Shown: positions 48,258 to 58,473 of the stretch, in pieces
Position numbering within the stretch: position 1 is the stretch's first letter
Layout: each line of letters starts with the position of its first letter
DNA from: Thiospirochaeta perfilievii
GTDB lineage: Bacteria > Spirochaetota > Spirochaetia > DSM-2461
Assembly: GCF_008329945.1 (NCBI RefSeq)
Contig: NZ_CP035807.1
Span: 248,001 to 312,000 of the forward strand
DNA length: 64,000 bases
Reading direction: 5' to 3'
Made by a program: the position numbers and the translations under genes
The notes under the pieces: generated by a model
Databases searched by the model: none
Seen by the model: the letters and a program-made list of their open reading frames with translations, nothing else
Told to the model about the DNA's origin: nothing

Positions 48258-48797
48258 ATGAAAATAAGTAAGTCTTTTTTAGTATTAGTATACTTTTTAT
48301 TACTTTCAACCATGGTATTTAGTAATGATTTAGTACAAATAGATTCGGTGGATGTTGCAGCTAGCAACTATTTCCCTTTTGGTACCTATAGTAAATATAA
48401 ATTAACAGGAGTTGGAGTAGAAGGACAGGTAAACTTTCAAGTAGAGCCAATAAAACCTGTTTGGCTATTTGGAACCTTTGGTTATAGTTATGGAATAACA
48501 AAAACAGAGAGAGTAACTAACTTTAACGATATTAAAATACTTATTGGAGGGTCTTACACCTTTAATATCATAGATAAACTAACTATTTCTCCCCAATTAG
48601 GTGTAGGTATTATGCTACATATAATAGATCAAATGGGAGTTTACGTCGACCAATTAACTTCTATAGAAGCAAAACTAAATTATGAATTAACAGATAAAAT
48701 AGGCCTGGTTTTTACCCCATCCTTCCTTTTCTTTCCAGAAAACAATCATTTAGGAATGGAGCTTGGTTACACTATTGGATCTAGGATAAGGTTGTAG
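48258..48797 (+). CDS. Small outer-membrane beta-barrel protein
   Basis: The 179-aa protein has a signal peptide (KISKSFLVLVYFLLLSTMVFS) and alternating amphipathic strands (VGVEGQVNFQVEP, WLFGTFGYSYGI, LTISPQLGVGIML, IEAKLNYELTDKIGLVFTPS) ending in an aromatic/basic tail (LGYTIGSRIRL). This is the pattern of an 8-strand OmpW/OmpA-like barrel. A GCAGGAG ribosome site lies before the ATG. It is followed after 9 bp by a large lipoprotein gene, probably co-transcribed. Confidence 0.7.
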   Translation: MKISKSFLVLVYFLLLSTMVFSNDLVQIDSVDVAASNYFPFGTYSKYKLTGVGVEGQVNFQVEPIKPVWLFGTFGYSYGITKTERVTNFNDIKILIGGSYTFNIIDKLTISPQLGVGIMLHIIDQMGVYVDQLTSIEAKLNYELTDKIGLVFTPSFLFFPENNHLGMELGYTIGSRIRL

Positions 48798-48806
48798 GAG
48801 ATATAA

Positions 48807-51332
48807 ATGAAACTAATAAAAAAAATTGCATTATTAACATTAACAACAGTACTACTTTTAAATTGTAGTAATATGCTTATGGATTTAGAAGAAATTGATG
48901 GTACTGCCACTGAAATCTTATCAAGTGGGGATGTTTTAACTTTACCATTAACTAATGGAACAACACCAGAAACCATTGCTGTCAAAGCCTTAGATCAGGA
49001 TAATGATGGTGGAATAGATGGATTTGATTTAGATAATGATGGAATTATCGATATTTTATTATTTGAACCATCTAGCCAAGGTATTTATCCCGCAGATATA
49101 AATGGTGATGGAACAATTGATTGCTATGTTTTATTAGATAATGGTAACGTAGTATTTTCAAGTACATCCACAGGAACAACTAGCGACCTATGGCTATTTA
49201 AAAATTCAAGTAATCTAATAACAGGTATAGTTAGTAGCGGAACTTCTTCTACATTAACATCATCATTACCAAGTAAAACAGATTCTGTTTTACTTGGCGG
49301 AGAAATTATAACAATTCCAGTAGCTGGTAGTACTACAAATAAAGTTTTTGCCCAAGTGATAGATATAGATGGAGTAGCTCCTATTGATGGTATAGATTTA
49401 GATGGAGACACTACGACTATAGAACTAACCCTTGGAACACCAACAGGAGGTTTTTACCCTGCAGATGCAAATGGTGATGGAACCATAGATTTTTATATAA
49501 CAGTAAATAACGGTGATATTATAATAACAAAAGCAAGTGATGGAACTACTACAGACATAAGTGTATTACTAGATGGTACAACAAAAAAACCTACGAGTTG
49601 GGATACAACAGGTAATAGTACAGGGGATATAATAATTCCTAAATCAAATGATGGTGTTTTAACACCAGGTGAAGTTGTTAAGCTACCAACCACTAATGGA
49701 GCAACAACTGGAACTACCTATGCTAAAGCTTTAGATTTAGATAAGGATGGAAAAGTTGATGTTTTTGATATTAATGGTGATGGAGCTGGGGATATTCCTT
49801 GTGGTTTGCCTACGGGTGGCTATTACCCATCAGACCCTAATTCCGATGAAGTAGTAGATTTTTATGTTTATGTCCCAACTAATGGGGATATTATTTTAAC
49901 TAAAACAAATACTGGGACAACAAATAATGTAACTGTAGTTGTAGATAATACAGGCGGGCTTGTTGGCTTTGATACTACTGGGGATGGAACTTCTGATATA
50001 ACAAATCCTACATCGACAGATACAACGGCTCCAGCTAATCCTACTTTAGGTACAATTACAGCAGGTGATACAAGCATAACAATTAACTGGAGTGAGCCTA
50101 CTGACGCTGACTTTGCTTCAATAGAGTACTCTGGAACTGGAATAACAACAGGAACAGTAGCTAAAGGAACAACTACAAAAGAGATTACTGGTTTAACTAA
50201 TGGTACAGCATATACAATTACAATTAAATCTGTAGATACAACAGGTAATAAATCAACTGGTGTATCTTATGCATCAACAACACCTGTAGCACCAGTAACC
50301 TTTGGGAGTGCTACTCAGGTTATTGGACAAGCTGATTTTACATCAGCAATTAGTGGTACATCAAGTTCTTTAATGCATTACCCTATTGGTTTAGAGGTAA
50401 TTGATGACAAATTATTTATCGCTGATATGAACAATCATAGAGTGTTAGGCTTCAATAGCATACCTACAACTAATGGTGCTACAGCAGATTTTGTCTTAGG
50501 GCAGGCTGATCTTAATAGCCGAGTCAACGGAACAAATGCTACATCATTTTATTCGCCTTATGCTGTAAGCAGTAACAGTTCTAAACTAGCAACTGTGGAT
50601 TGGGGAAACTGTCGAGTTTTAATATGGGATAGTATTCCAGACACAACACAAAAACCAGCAGATGTTGTTGTTGGACAGTCCAATATGACAAGTTCAGTTT
50701 CGGGAACAGCTAGTAATTTAATGAAGTTCCCTAAAGATGTTTATTTAACAAATGATAAGTTACTTGTGGCAGATTCCGGTAATAATAGAGTCTTAATTTG
50801 GAACTCTATACCAACAACAGATGGTATAGATGCAGACATCGTCCTTGGGCAACCAGATTTTACTTCGAGTGATCCTTATACAACGTCATCTACTATGAAC
50901 GATCCAATTTCTGTATGGAGTAACGGAATAAAGGTTATAGTTTCAGATAGAAACAATCATAGATTGTTAATTTGGAACACATTCCCAACTTCTAATGGTC
51001 AGGCTGCAGACGTTGTTATTGGTCAAGAAAATTTTGTTACTAATGGCTCAGATACAACCGCATCGACATTTAAATACCCTTTGGGTATTTCTGTCTCAGA
51101 TTCAGGAAAGCTCTACGTTGCAGATGGTAACAACAATAGAATTTTAATGTTTAATTCTATTCCTACTGTAAATGGGGCTTCAGCAGATGATGTTATTGGT
51201 CAAACCGATTTTAGTTCTTCCAATTATGGAACCACAAGTTCAAAATTTTATGATCCTAGAGATGTAGTTGTAAATAATGGTATATGGGTTGCCGATATGC
51301 AGAATAACCGAATATTAAGATTCGATGAATAA
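48807..51332 (+). CDS. Large lipoprotein: Ca-loop repeats, FnIII and NHL repeats
   Basis: The 841-aa protein has a lipobox with Cys20 (VLLLNC). Three acidic repeat blocks follow (about 55-110, 180-230, 305-360), each with two to three DxDxDG-type loops (DQDNDGGIDG, DLDNDGIIDI, DINGDGTID) like thrombospondin-3/dockerin Ca sites. An FnIII domain lies at about 410-490 (APANPTLG, ITINWSEPTDADF, TIKSVDTTGN). Five to six NHL/beta-propeller repeats (about 500-841) have VIGQADFTS and ADMNNHRVL-type signatures. It is probably surface-exposed, with a binding or scaffold role. Confidence 0.8.
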   Translation: MKLIKKIALLTLTTVLLLNCSNMLMDLEEIDGTATEILSSGDVLTLPLTNGTTPETIAVKALDQDNDGGIDGFDLDNDGIIDILLFEPSSQGIYPADINGDGTIDCYVLLDNGNVVFSSTSTGTTSDLWLFKNSSNLITGIVSSGTSSTLTSSLPSKTDSVLLGGEIITIPVAGSTTNKVFAQVIDIDGVAPIDGIDLDGDTTTIELTLGTPTGGFYPADANGDGTIDFYITVNNGDIIITKASDGTTTDISVLLDGTTKKPTSWDTTGNSTGDIIIPKSNDGVLTPGEVVKLPTTNGATTGTTYAKALDLDKDGKVDVFDINGDGAGDIPCGLPTGGYYPSDPNSDEVVDFYVYVPTNGDIILTKTNTGTTNNVTVVVDNTGGLVGFDTTGDGTSDITNPTSTDTTAPANPTLGTITAGDTSITINWSEPTDADFASIEYSGTGITTGTVAKGTTTKEITGLTNGTAYTITIKSVDTTGNKSTGVSYASTTPVAPVTFGSATQVIGQADFTSAISGTSSSLMHYPIGLEVIDDKLFIADMNNHRVLGFNSIPTTNGATADFVLGQADLNSRVNGTNATSFYSPYAVSSNSSKLATVDWGNCRVLIWDSIPDTTQKPADVVVGQSNMTSSVSGTASNLMKFPKDVYLTNDKLLVADSGNNRVLIWNSIPTTDGIDADIVLGQPDFTSSDPYTTSSTMNDPISVWSNGIKVIVSDRNNHRLLIWNTFPTSNGQAADVVIGQENFVTNGSDTTASTFKYPLGISVSDSGKLYVADGNNNRILMFNSIPTVNGASADDVIGQTDFSSSNYGTTSSKFYDPRDVVVNNGIWVADMQNNRILRFDE

Positions 51333-51345
51333 AAAATAACAATAC

Positions 51346-51391
51346 TTTATATAGCTACGGGAAACCGTAGCTATATAAAATATGCTTTTTT
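51346..51391 (+). terminator. Strong rho-independent terminator
   Basis: TTTATATAGCTACGG (51346-51360) and CCGTAGCTATATAAA (51365-51379) pair perfectly over 15 bp with a GAAA tetraloop. The T-run at 51385-51390 follows a few bases later. It ends the barrel-lipoprotein unit. The remaining gap to 51558 has no gene. Confidence 0.85.
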
Positions 51392-51558
51392 AATATTTTC
51401 TAAATCTATTTTTGAACATTCTAAGTTCATATAATTACTCCTAAGTTTTTAATTTTTCTTATCCCAACAGTGGCTTTTTTAAGATGTAGTAACGACTTCT
51501 TCCATTTATTCCACCTTTGTTATTTTTTTTAAAAATTAATTTTACTTATTGAATCTCA

Positions 51559-54500
51559 TTATAACCATAATAATTTTCGATCCAATACATTTAAGTTATT
51601 TGACTCTAATACATCTAGATAGAAGTCTAACTGTTTATTATATTTCTCTATCTTTTCTGGGGTTGGTTTTCCTGTTTTAAAGTCGATGATTACCCAGCCA
51701 TTTCCAGTTTCATCATAGTATATAAGGTCTATAAAACCTCTTTTATTATCCTGGTTAAACTCTAATTCAAATCTATGTTCAGCACCTGAATTCAGCTTTG
51801 AATATACAAAACTCTCATAAAATTTATTCATACTTGTTATTATTTTATCTCTATCCTCTTGTTTAAAAATAGCTTCTCTTTTGAAAATAGAGTCTTTATT
51901 CTCATTAAATTTTTTCCAGTACTTCTCTATAATTTTATGGGTTTTCTCACCTAATAATGCAGCACTAATTTCACTGGTTTGGGTACTGTCAGAAGTTGCA
52001 GATATTATGTCTCTAGATGTAAAAGATAAAGTCTTTAGATTATAAGCTATGTACTCTGGAAGAACTCGATTAACTAAATTTCTCTCATCTGAAGATAGAT
52101 GAATACATACATTTGGGTCTTGTTCGTATAGATCCATTAAATAAATATTCAGTCCCTCTGTTATCATTTCTAAATAACTATTCTTTATAGCTGCTATAGA
52201 TTCATCTTTTTTAATTTTTAAAGAACCAGAAATAACTACATCATGTTGGGCCCTTGTTAATGCAACGTATAAGAGACGTTTCTTCTCTGCTAAATGCTTT
52301 AAAACGTCTACTTGTTTCAAGATTCTATGACTAAGGGGATTGTAATCTCCTATTTTAAAGCCTACTAACTCTCTGTTTTCATTATTTATTGCGTAATTAT
52401 TGTATTTTAGGCTCTCAGAAGTAACCTGAGTTGTTAAGCCCTTTTCACTATTGCCTAATAAAACTAGAGGATAAGCAAGCCCCTTAGTTGAGTGAATTGT
52501 ACAAATCTCAATAGATTTAGCGCCATCAGAAATATAAAACTCTTCATCTTCCTTTGAGTTAGAAAAATAGATTGCAGACTCAATGCTATTAAGAAAGTCA
52601 GAAAAACTACCGGTTTCTGACTCTTCAAAGTCCATACAGATATTCAGAAACTTGTTAATATTAGAAACCCTTTGACTAATATCATCAAAATGGGCATAAA
52701 CACTATAAAGATTAGAGTCCTCCACAATATATTTAACCAAAGTAGATAGCGTACTAGTTTTATAGAGATTTATATACTCCTCTAGTACAGGGGGTATAGT
52801 TTTAGATTCTATAAACTCTTTAATCTCTCTATCTTTAAATCTCAAAATATTTGACCGTAGAGCTCCAACAATATAATATCGATCTTTTTTAGATAGATAT
52901 TCTTTTTTCTTTGAGTATATATGTATTGCTTTTAAAACATTAAAAATGTCGTTAATCTCTTTAGTCTGATAAAAATCCTCAGTCGCTGAAACCTTAGAAT
53001 CTATTCCCAATTTTTTTAAACTCTTTTTAAGCTCTACCATTTTACTACTACTATCAAAAAGGATAGCAATAGCTTGTTTGTTCTCATTAATAAGATTCGA
53101 GATATGAGTGTAATCACTGTTTCTGTAATGAACTATGTCATAAATAAAATATGAGATCCTATCAATTTCTGACTCTTCTGAATCTGATGAGATTAAGAAT
53201 TTAAAACTTCCTCTGTTTTCTCTTTCACTTTTTCCAACATGTAAGTCCTGGGCTGTCGCTTCATAATCTTCTGCCCCCTGAAGGATTTCTCTGAAAATTT
53301 TATTTACAGAGTTTAAAACAACACCGTCACTTCTATAGTTATTACTCATATCCTCTATAGATTGAAAAAGACTCTTATCCTGGACAGCTTTATTGAAAAC
53401 TTCTAGTTGGGCTCCTTGAAAGGAGTAAATTGATTGTTTGCTATCCCCTACTACAAATAGATTAGTATCCCTATTCATTGCTCTTTTTATAATTGAAAAC
53501 TGTACCTCGTTTGTATCCTGAAACTCATCAACCATAATGTATTTATAATCAGTAGAACACTTATCGATTATCTGGGAGGTTTTTGTAATAATAATATCAA
53601 AATCTATTTTACCAAGCTCAATAAGTTTTAAATCATAATCATTTTTTATCTCTGCCAAAATTGATTTAATTAGTTTAATTACATCAAAAAATAGATCCTC
53701 TTTAACTTGATCAATTTCACTATAATATTGTAGGTATTTATTATCTAATTTATTTTTAATATCATTCAAAATAGGATATTTTTTTTCACCTAATGTCGGA
53801 GCTTTAGCAATATCTACATCACTCCATTTTTTTGCATCAAATCTTTTAAAGTTATCTATATATTGATTAAACCAATTCTCTCTAATCGTATCTTCTTTTA
53901 TATCATCATATACGTCGTATAATTCAGGTAACGGAAAAAGTTTTTCTATAATTTTCTTAAAATCATTTATTGAATTACCACTATCAAAAGATTTAAAACT
54001 ATTTCTGAATCCTAGATCAAAAACATATTTTTTTATCAAATTGGAGAAAAAATATAAGGGTAAATAATTTGTAATATTTTCTATCTCGCCAGTGTTAGAT
54101 TCAAAGACATTAAATATGATAGAATCTAACTCTTTATTTTTTATTTCATCATCAATAATATCAAGTTTAGAATCAATTCTTGCTATATCTGCATTAGATT
54201 TTATAATATCTAAACAAAAAGAATGAATTGTAGATATCTTTGCTTTACTAATATCGATTAGAGCCTTATTTAAAATATTTGAAACAAATTCTTTCTCATT
54301 TCTATCAATATTATCATTGGCTTCTTTTATGGAATTATAATCACCATCTTCAGAATCTAATTCATTGAAAGTTATTATCTTCTCTATTAGTCCAAAGATC
54401 CTGGATTTCATCTCTAGAGCTGCAGCTTCAGTATAGGTGATAGTTACAATTTGACTAACAAAGGCTGCCTTTGTCTTTATAAAGTAACTACTTTGAGTGG

Positions 54501-54636
54501 AGTAATCTTCTCTAAAATAATCAAAACCTAATAATGCATTTATATACCTTCTACTAAGTGTATATGTTTTTCCACTTCCTGCACCTGCACTAATAGCAAA
54601 GCTTTTTTGTATACTAAACTTATTTATACTACTCAT
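51559..54636 (-). CDS. addA: AddA/RecB-like helicase-nuclease
   Basis: The 1025-aa UvrD-type helicase has Walker A SAGAGSGKTYTLSRRY (about 15-30), motif II MVDEFQDTNE, motif III GDSKQSIYSFQGA, motif V STKGLAYPLVLL and motif VI VALTRAQHD. The C-terminal RecB-family nuclease has HRFELEF, RGFIDLIYYD and VIIDFKTGKP. With the AddB-like protein it should process double-strand ends for recombination and degrade linear foreign DNA. It overlaps the addB-like gene by 8 bp. It is shorter than Bacillus AddA (about 1230 aa). Confidence 0.8.
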   Translation of the reverse strand: MSSINKFSIQKSFAISAGAGSGKTYTLSRRYINALLGFDYFREDYSTQSSYFIKTKAAFVSQIVTITYTEAAALEMKSRIFGLIEKIITFNELDSEDGDYNSIKEANDNIDRNEKEFVSNILNKALIDISKAKISTIHSFCLDIIKSNADIARIDSKLDIIDDEIKNKELDSIIFNVFESNTGEIENITNYLPLYFFSNLIKKYVFDLGFRNSFKSFDSGNSINDFKKIIEKLFPLPELYDVYDDIKEDTIRENWFNQYIDNFKRFDAKKWSDVDIAKAPTLGEKKYPILNDIKNKLDNKYLQYYSEIDQVKEDLFFDVIKLIKSILAEIKNDYDLKLIELGKIDFDIIITKTSQIIDKCSTDYKYIMVDEFQDTNEVQFSIIKRAMNRDTNLFVVGDSKQSIYSFQGAQLEVFNKAVQDKSLFQSIEDMSNNYRSDGVVLNSVNKIFREILQGAEDYEATAQDLHVGKSERENRGSFKFLISSDSEESEIDRISYFIYDIVHYRNSDYTHISNLINENKQAIAILFDSSSKMVELKKSLKKLGIDSKVSATEDFYQTKEINDIFNVLKAIHIYSKKKEYLSKKDRYYIVGALRSNILRFKDREIKEFIESKTIPPVLEEYINLYKTSTLSTLVKYIVEDSNLYSVYAHFDDISQRVSNINKFLNICMDFEESETGSFSDFLNSIESAIYFSNSKEDEEFYISDGAKSIEICTIHSTKGLAYPLVLLGNSEKGLTTQVTSESLKYNNYAINNENRELVGFKIGDYNPLSHRILKQVDVLKHLAEKKRLLYVALTRAQHDVVISGSLKIKKDESIAAIKNSYLEMITEGLNIYLMDLYEQDPNVCIHLSSDERNLVNRVLPEYIAYNLKTLSFTSRDIISATSDSTQTSEISAALLGEKTHKIIEKYWKKFNENKDSIFKREAIFKQEDRDKIITSMNKFYESFVYSKLNSGAEHRFELEFNQDNKRGFIDLIYYDETGNGWVIIDFKTGKPTPEKIEKYNKQLDFYLDVLESNNLNVLDRKLLWL

Positions 54637-56968
54637 CAGATACCTCTAATTCTTTATCTAAAATATTTTGGTGGCATATATTTTTAATATCACACCATTT
54701 ACACTGTTTCTCATTAGAGTTATTAAATACGAAGTTACCACTATTTATAGAATCCCTCGTTTTAAATATTAGATCTTTGATATTCGATATATATGTTTCA
54801 TCAAATAAAACTGATGATTTTACTTCATCTGTAGACATTTGGGCAAAGTGATAATATGGATTATTCCCTTTAAAACTAAGAAGTGAAGAGAAGAAGTTTT
54901 TATCTTCTGATTCAATCTGTGTGGCATACAAAAGGTATAATCCTAGTTGAATATCTTTAAGCTCTTTAATCTCTTGGGTTTTATCAGTATCAATTTTTGA
55001 GTTACATTTTTTAGATTTGTAATCTAATATATTTACTTGCTCTTCCAAAGAGTCATATCTATCAATAAAACCTTTTATAAAATGGTTGTTATCATCAGCA
55101 TCTGGTGGATTATATGGTTTTAGTTCATGATCTAACTTGAATTCTTTCTCAAATTCACTAGACCGGAAATAGTTTAATTCGACTGCATTTTCTATATAAT
55201 AATCTACAAACTTTGCCAATAAACCAGGTTCTCTGTCATCATTTAGACCAGCCTGTAAATTAGAAAGAAACAGTTTATGATAAATATTCTCTTCTCCACG
55301 ATTTTCTGCTACTTTTTGGATATCATACGCTTCAACAGATTTATTTTGCATTAAATCATATAGAAATCCTTGATCTATTGTGTCATTTTCTAAATTCTTT
55401 ACATCTTTACTAAATAGTTCAAAACAGAGGTGCATTAAACTTCCCTCTTCTAAAACATCAAACCCATCTTTCTCAGCTCTAGGAGCTTCTACTCTTATTT
55501 TATTTAAGTATAAGTATTGTAAGGGACAAGTAGTATATCTATTTATTTGAGAGGCAGAAAGATGCCTTGCATCAAATCCTTTGACATTTAAACCATCATA
55601 TTCTGTGATTTTATCTATCGAGATACTTTGTAGATATTCTGTATAGCTTTCTTGTTTTATAGCTTTACCATCTAATGCCAAATCTGATTTACTTTTTATT
55701 CCAGAAACATCAATTTTGTTACTATTACTATTTTCTTTATCTATAACAATTGAAGGTGCTAACTCTTTTTTTCCACTGTAACTTGCTGTTACAAGATATA
55801 AATTGTCACATATACTCTTAAGATACATATATAGCTCTTTAGAACTTTGATAATAATCGTTTAAATAGAAAAGATTGATATCCTGGTCATATGTATATAG
55901 GAAATTATCTGAAGGTTGTGGTGGAAAACTGTTAATATCAGCACCTATAAAAATAATATGTTTATACATCTTACTTAGCCCAACAAGTTGATTTGCTTCT
56001 GTAATCTCTATTCCTACTTTACTATCATGAATCTGAGTCTCTTTTAATATCGCCTCTCTCTTCTGTTCAGTAAACTTAAGACCTAATGTTTTAAATATAT
56101 TTTCATAATCCCCTATTCTATTTTTAGCTATATTATATGCTGTTCTAACCTCAGTACTATTTTTATTACAAAAGTTGTTTAATGGTGTTCCTATAGATGA
56201 AAAACCCTTCATGTTAAAATCTGGCATATAAATTTTGAAAAGTTTTGAATACTTCTTAATATCAGTTGTTACATATATAATTTCATTATCTGAAGCACCT
56301 TCTTCCATTAACTTCCTTGCTATTTTAATTGATGTTTTAACTTCATCAGTAGAATCAAAGACCTTTACTTCTGGAAAAATAATCTGAGGATTATTTGGGT
56401 TTTCCTCTATCTTCTCAATTCGATTAAAATCTCTATTTAGTTTTTGAAGAATTGACTCTTGTTTTTTTGATTTAATGAAACTTAATTTATTAAGAGTGAA
56501 TGAATCAATAAATAGATCATCATATTTATTAAAATTTTCCTTGGAGTAATGTGTTTCAAAATAATCTTCAATATCAGAGATATCACCAAGCTTATGCCTA
56601 TTTTTATATTCTACATACTCCGTATAAATTTTTTCTATAGCTATTAGCTTTTCACCTGATATTATTGATTTAAATTGAACTTCATTTCTACTACATTTTG
56701 TAAGAAAATCAAATATAGTGTCTATAGAGTTACTATCATCATTTAAATAATTGAAATATATAATATCGTTATCTTTTATTATTTTATGGATGATGCTGGA
56801 ACTTGTAACTTTATCGATAATAATTTTATCAGATTCATTATCGTAAAACTCTTTTATTAGGTTATCTAAGGTTATGACTTTATCAAAAACTCCAGTTAGT
56901 TCACTTTTTTGTAATTCTCTTTTTCTCTGATTACTATATGTTATATATAAACTGTTTTTTAAATTCAT
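54629..56968 (-). CDS. addB: AddB-like Fe-S PD-(D/E)XK nuclease subunit
   Basis: The 779-aa protein has a degenerate helicase-like N-terminal half without a visible Walker A. A C-terminal RecB-type nuclease carries LSASQINRYTTCPLQYLYLN, GSLMHLCFELF, KGFIDRYDS and VNILDYKSKK. A final CKWCDIKNICH, together with the earlier TCP cysteine, gives the four-Cys pattern of the AddB 4Fe-4S cluster. It forms a complex with the AddA-like protein. It is shorter than Bacillus AddB and diverged in the first half. Confidence 0.75.
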   Translation of the reverse strand: MNLKNSLYITYSNQRKRELQKSELTGVFDKVITLDNLIKEFYDNESDKIIIDKVTSSSIIHKIIKDNDIIYFNYLNDDSNSIDTIFDFLTKCSRNEVQFKSIISGEKLIAIEKIYTEYVEYKNRHKLGDISDIEDYFETHYSKENFNKYDDLFIDSFTLNKLSFIKSKKQESILQKLNRDFNRIEKIEENPNNPQIIFPEVKVFDSTDEVKTSIKIARKLMEEGASDNEIIYVTTDIKKYSKLFKIYMPDFNMKGFSSIGTPLNNFCNKNSTEVRTAYNIAKNRIGDYENIFKTLGLKFTEQKREAILKETQIHDSKVGIEITEANQLVGLSKMYKHIIFIGADINSFPPQPSDNFLYTYDQDINLFYLNDYYQSSKELYMYLKSICDNLYLVTASYSGKKELAPSIVIDKENSNSNKIDVSGIKSKSDLALDGKAIKQESYTEYLQSISIDKITEYDGLNVKGFDARHLSASQINRYTTCPLQYLYLNKIRVEAPRAEKDGFDVLEEGSLMHLCFELFSKDVKNLENDTIDQGFLYDLMQNKSVEAYDIQKVAENRGEENIYHKLFLSNLQAGLNDDREPGLLAKFVDYYIENAVELNYFRSSEFEKEFKLDHELKPYNPPDADDNNHFIKGFIDRYDSLEEQVNILDYKSKKCNSKIDTDKTQEIKELKDIQLGLYLLYATQIESEDKNFFSSLLSFKGNNPYYHFAQMSTDEVKSSVLFDETYISNIKDLIFKTRDSINSGNFVFNNSNEKQCKWCDIKNICHQNILDKELEVSDE

Positions 56969-56982
56969 TTAATTCCCTATAG

Positions 56983-57099
56983 TTAAAAGTCTATTTTTAT
57001 AAAAAGATCGAAAAGTTTTGCAATGCCTAGAGGAAGGGTTTTAATTCTCCCAGCCTTATCATGATATTTTATCATAAAGGCATTAGAAAGAAGTTCCAT
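56983..57099 (-). CDS. Short ORF between SGNH hydrolase and addB (38 aa)
   Basis: ATG 57099 is preceded by GAAGGAG at good spacing and the frame ends at TAA 56983-56985, just before addB. The product (MELLSNAFMIKYHDKAGRIK, then TLPLGIAKLFDLFIKIDF) has a possible amphipathic C-terminal helix. Good ribosome site and position in a tight operon suggest a real small protein. No family is recognised. It fills the 158-bp gap that would otherwise separate the genes. Confidence 0.5.
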   Translation of the reverse strand: MELLSNAFMIKYHDKAGRIKTLPLGIAKLFDLFIKIDF

Positions 57100-57126
57100 A
57101 GTTACTCCTTCTTCAAATATATTATC

Positions 57127-57651
57127 TTATTTGAAATTCCCTGTATATAATTTTAATTCTTTTACATATTTATCTTTACTGATTATACCAGCTATAGCCT
57201 GAGCTATTTTATGTCCCCCATACTCAGATGGTTCTATTGGGGATACTGTGGAAAAATCTTTCTCTTCAGTGGTTTTAAATATATCTTCTACAATAAGAAC
57301 ATCTGAATCATCTTCTGGATTGTTACATTTTATAATTTCCCTCAGTTGTAATGCATCATTTCCACCAATACTAATAAAAACATGTTCAGAGTACTCACTA
57401 GTAGTTTCCTTTGTACTATTTGTTGGGATTCCTCTAAGTCCGTCCTCGATGTCATCTCTATAAGGGTCTAATAAACTATTAAAATCAATTTGGTTTTCTA
57501 AATCTTTGCTTTTAGCTCCATCTTTTGCTATTAGATTTACAACATCTTCTTCGTTTAAATATTTAGCTAATAGATCCTTAACACTCCAGTCCTCAATAAC
57601 ATATCTTCCATTATCAAATATGGAATCTCCTAATAATATTACTTCTTTCAT
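57127..57651 (-). CDS. SGNH/GDSL-family hydrolase
   Basis: The 174-aa protein has block I GDSIFDNGRYV with the catalytic Ser, block III SIGGNDALQL, and a C-terminal EPSEYGGHKIAQAI in place of the usual DxxHP. There is no signal peptide, so a cytoplasmic esterase/lipase-like activity is likely. Its start codon overlaps the stop of the gene before it (TAATG). The location in an operon with AddAB-like genes is unusual for this family. Confidence 0.7.
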   Translation of the reverse strand: MKEVILLGDSIFDNGRYVIEDWSVKDLLAKYLNEEDVVNLIAKDGAKSKDLENQIDFNSLLDPYRDDIEDGLRGIPTNSTKETTSEYSEHVFISIGGNDALQLREIIKCNNPEDDSDVLIVEDIFKTTEEKDFSTVSPIEPSEYGGHKIAQAIAGIISKDKYVKELKLYTGNFK

Positions 57652-58349
57652 TATTTCTTTTCCTTTTCATATGATTCAATTTTCTTATTAAATCTCTCTT
57701 CCATCTCATCAGGAATTATCCCTCGAATAGGCAGTAATTTGTACTGATGAGGATGAGAATGCTCCCAATATTCTTCATCTGGCCATATAACACAGTAAAC
57801 ATTTTCGATACCATAAGTATATGCTTCTTCCATATAACTTTTAAATGATTCTTCAAGTATTTCTTCTGGTAAACATCGGTGTTTACTTCTTAAATAATTT
57901 TCATGTTTTAAAAATTGTTCTTTCGACCACGGTGTTCCGGTTACTATAACAGCATACAGAGTATTACAGTAAATAAATTCGACAATATCCCCTGCACTGT
58001 ATTTAGTTGGTAGATCAATCCCTCTAAAGGGTGTTTTGCTAGGAATCAAACATCCATCATGATAATTACCTAAAGAGTTATATATTCTTGTAGTATCACT
58101 ACCACGATAAATAACATCTAAAGCTATCTCAGTTATTTCAAAATGAGATATATAGGTCTGTTCTTCTTCATCATCTTCTTCTATCTCATAATAATCTTTA
58201 TAATCAGAAATATTTCTAAAATTATTAATTATATCCTCAGCTTTTTTTAATGATGTATAATAACCTACTCTTTCTTCCCTAAGCTCCATAGGATAAACTA
58301 ATTCACCTTCATATGTGTAAAATTTTAATAAAAATATAGCTTGTTCCAT
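57651..58349 (-). CDS. Hypothetical protein, first gene of the AddAB-like operon
   Basis: The 232-aa protein is acidic, rich in Tyr and Trp, with no signal peptide or membrane segment. Visible features are EEDDEEEQTY (about 67-76), KYSAGDIVEFIYCNTLYAVI (resembles an SH3-like or DUF small beta domain), YCVIWPDEEYWEHSHPHQYK, and a C-terminal charged helix. I do not recognise the family. It overlaps the SGNH gene, so the four or five genes here are one operon, facing a WYL regulator. Confidence 0.6.
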   Translation of the reverse strand: MEQAIFLLKFYTYEGELVYPMELREERVGYYTSLKKAEDIINNFRNISDYKDYYEIEEDDEEEQTYISHFEITEIALDVIYRGSDTTRIYNSLGNYHDGCLIPSKTPFRGIDLPTKYSAGDIVEFIYCNTLYAVIVTGTPWSKEQFLKHENYLRSKHRCLPEEILEESFKSYMEEAYTYGIENVYCVIWPDEEYWEHSHPHQYKLLPIRGIIPDEMEERFNKKIESYEKEKK

Positions 58350-58391
58350 AATGTACTCCTGCTTTTAATGAGTTAAGTCTATAAGCTTCGA

Positions 58392-58408
58392 ATGACAAAA
58401 AGTGTCAT
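58392..58408. promoter_or_regulatory. Candidate WYL operator ATGACA-N5-TGTCAT
   Basis: ATGACA (58392-58397) and TGTCAT (58403-58408) form a perfect 6-bp dyad with spacer AAAAG in the 124-bp region between the divergent starts (58349 and 58474). Its location suits control of both the AddAB-like operon and the regulator gene itself. The dyad itself is plain in the sequence; its role is inferred. Confidence 0.5.
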
Positions 58409-58473
58409 AGTAAATAAAATTGCAAAAAAATTATAAATTAGTTACACTTTCTAAAAAGTTCCATGGAGTTATC

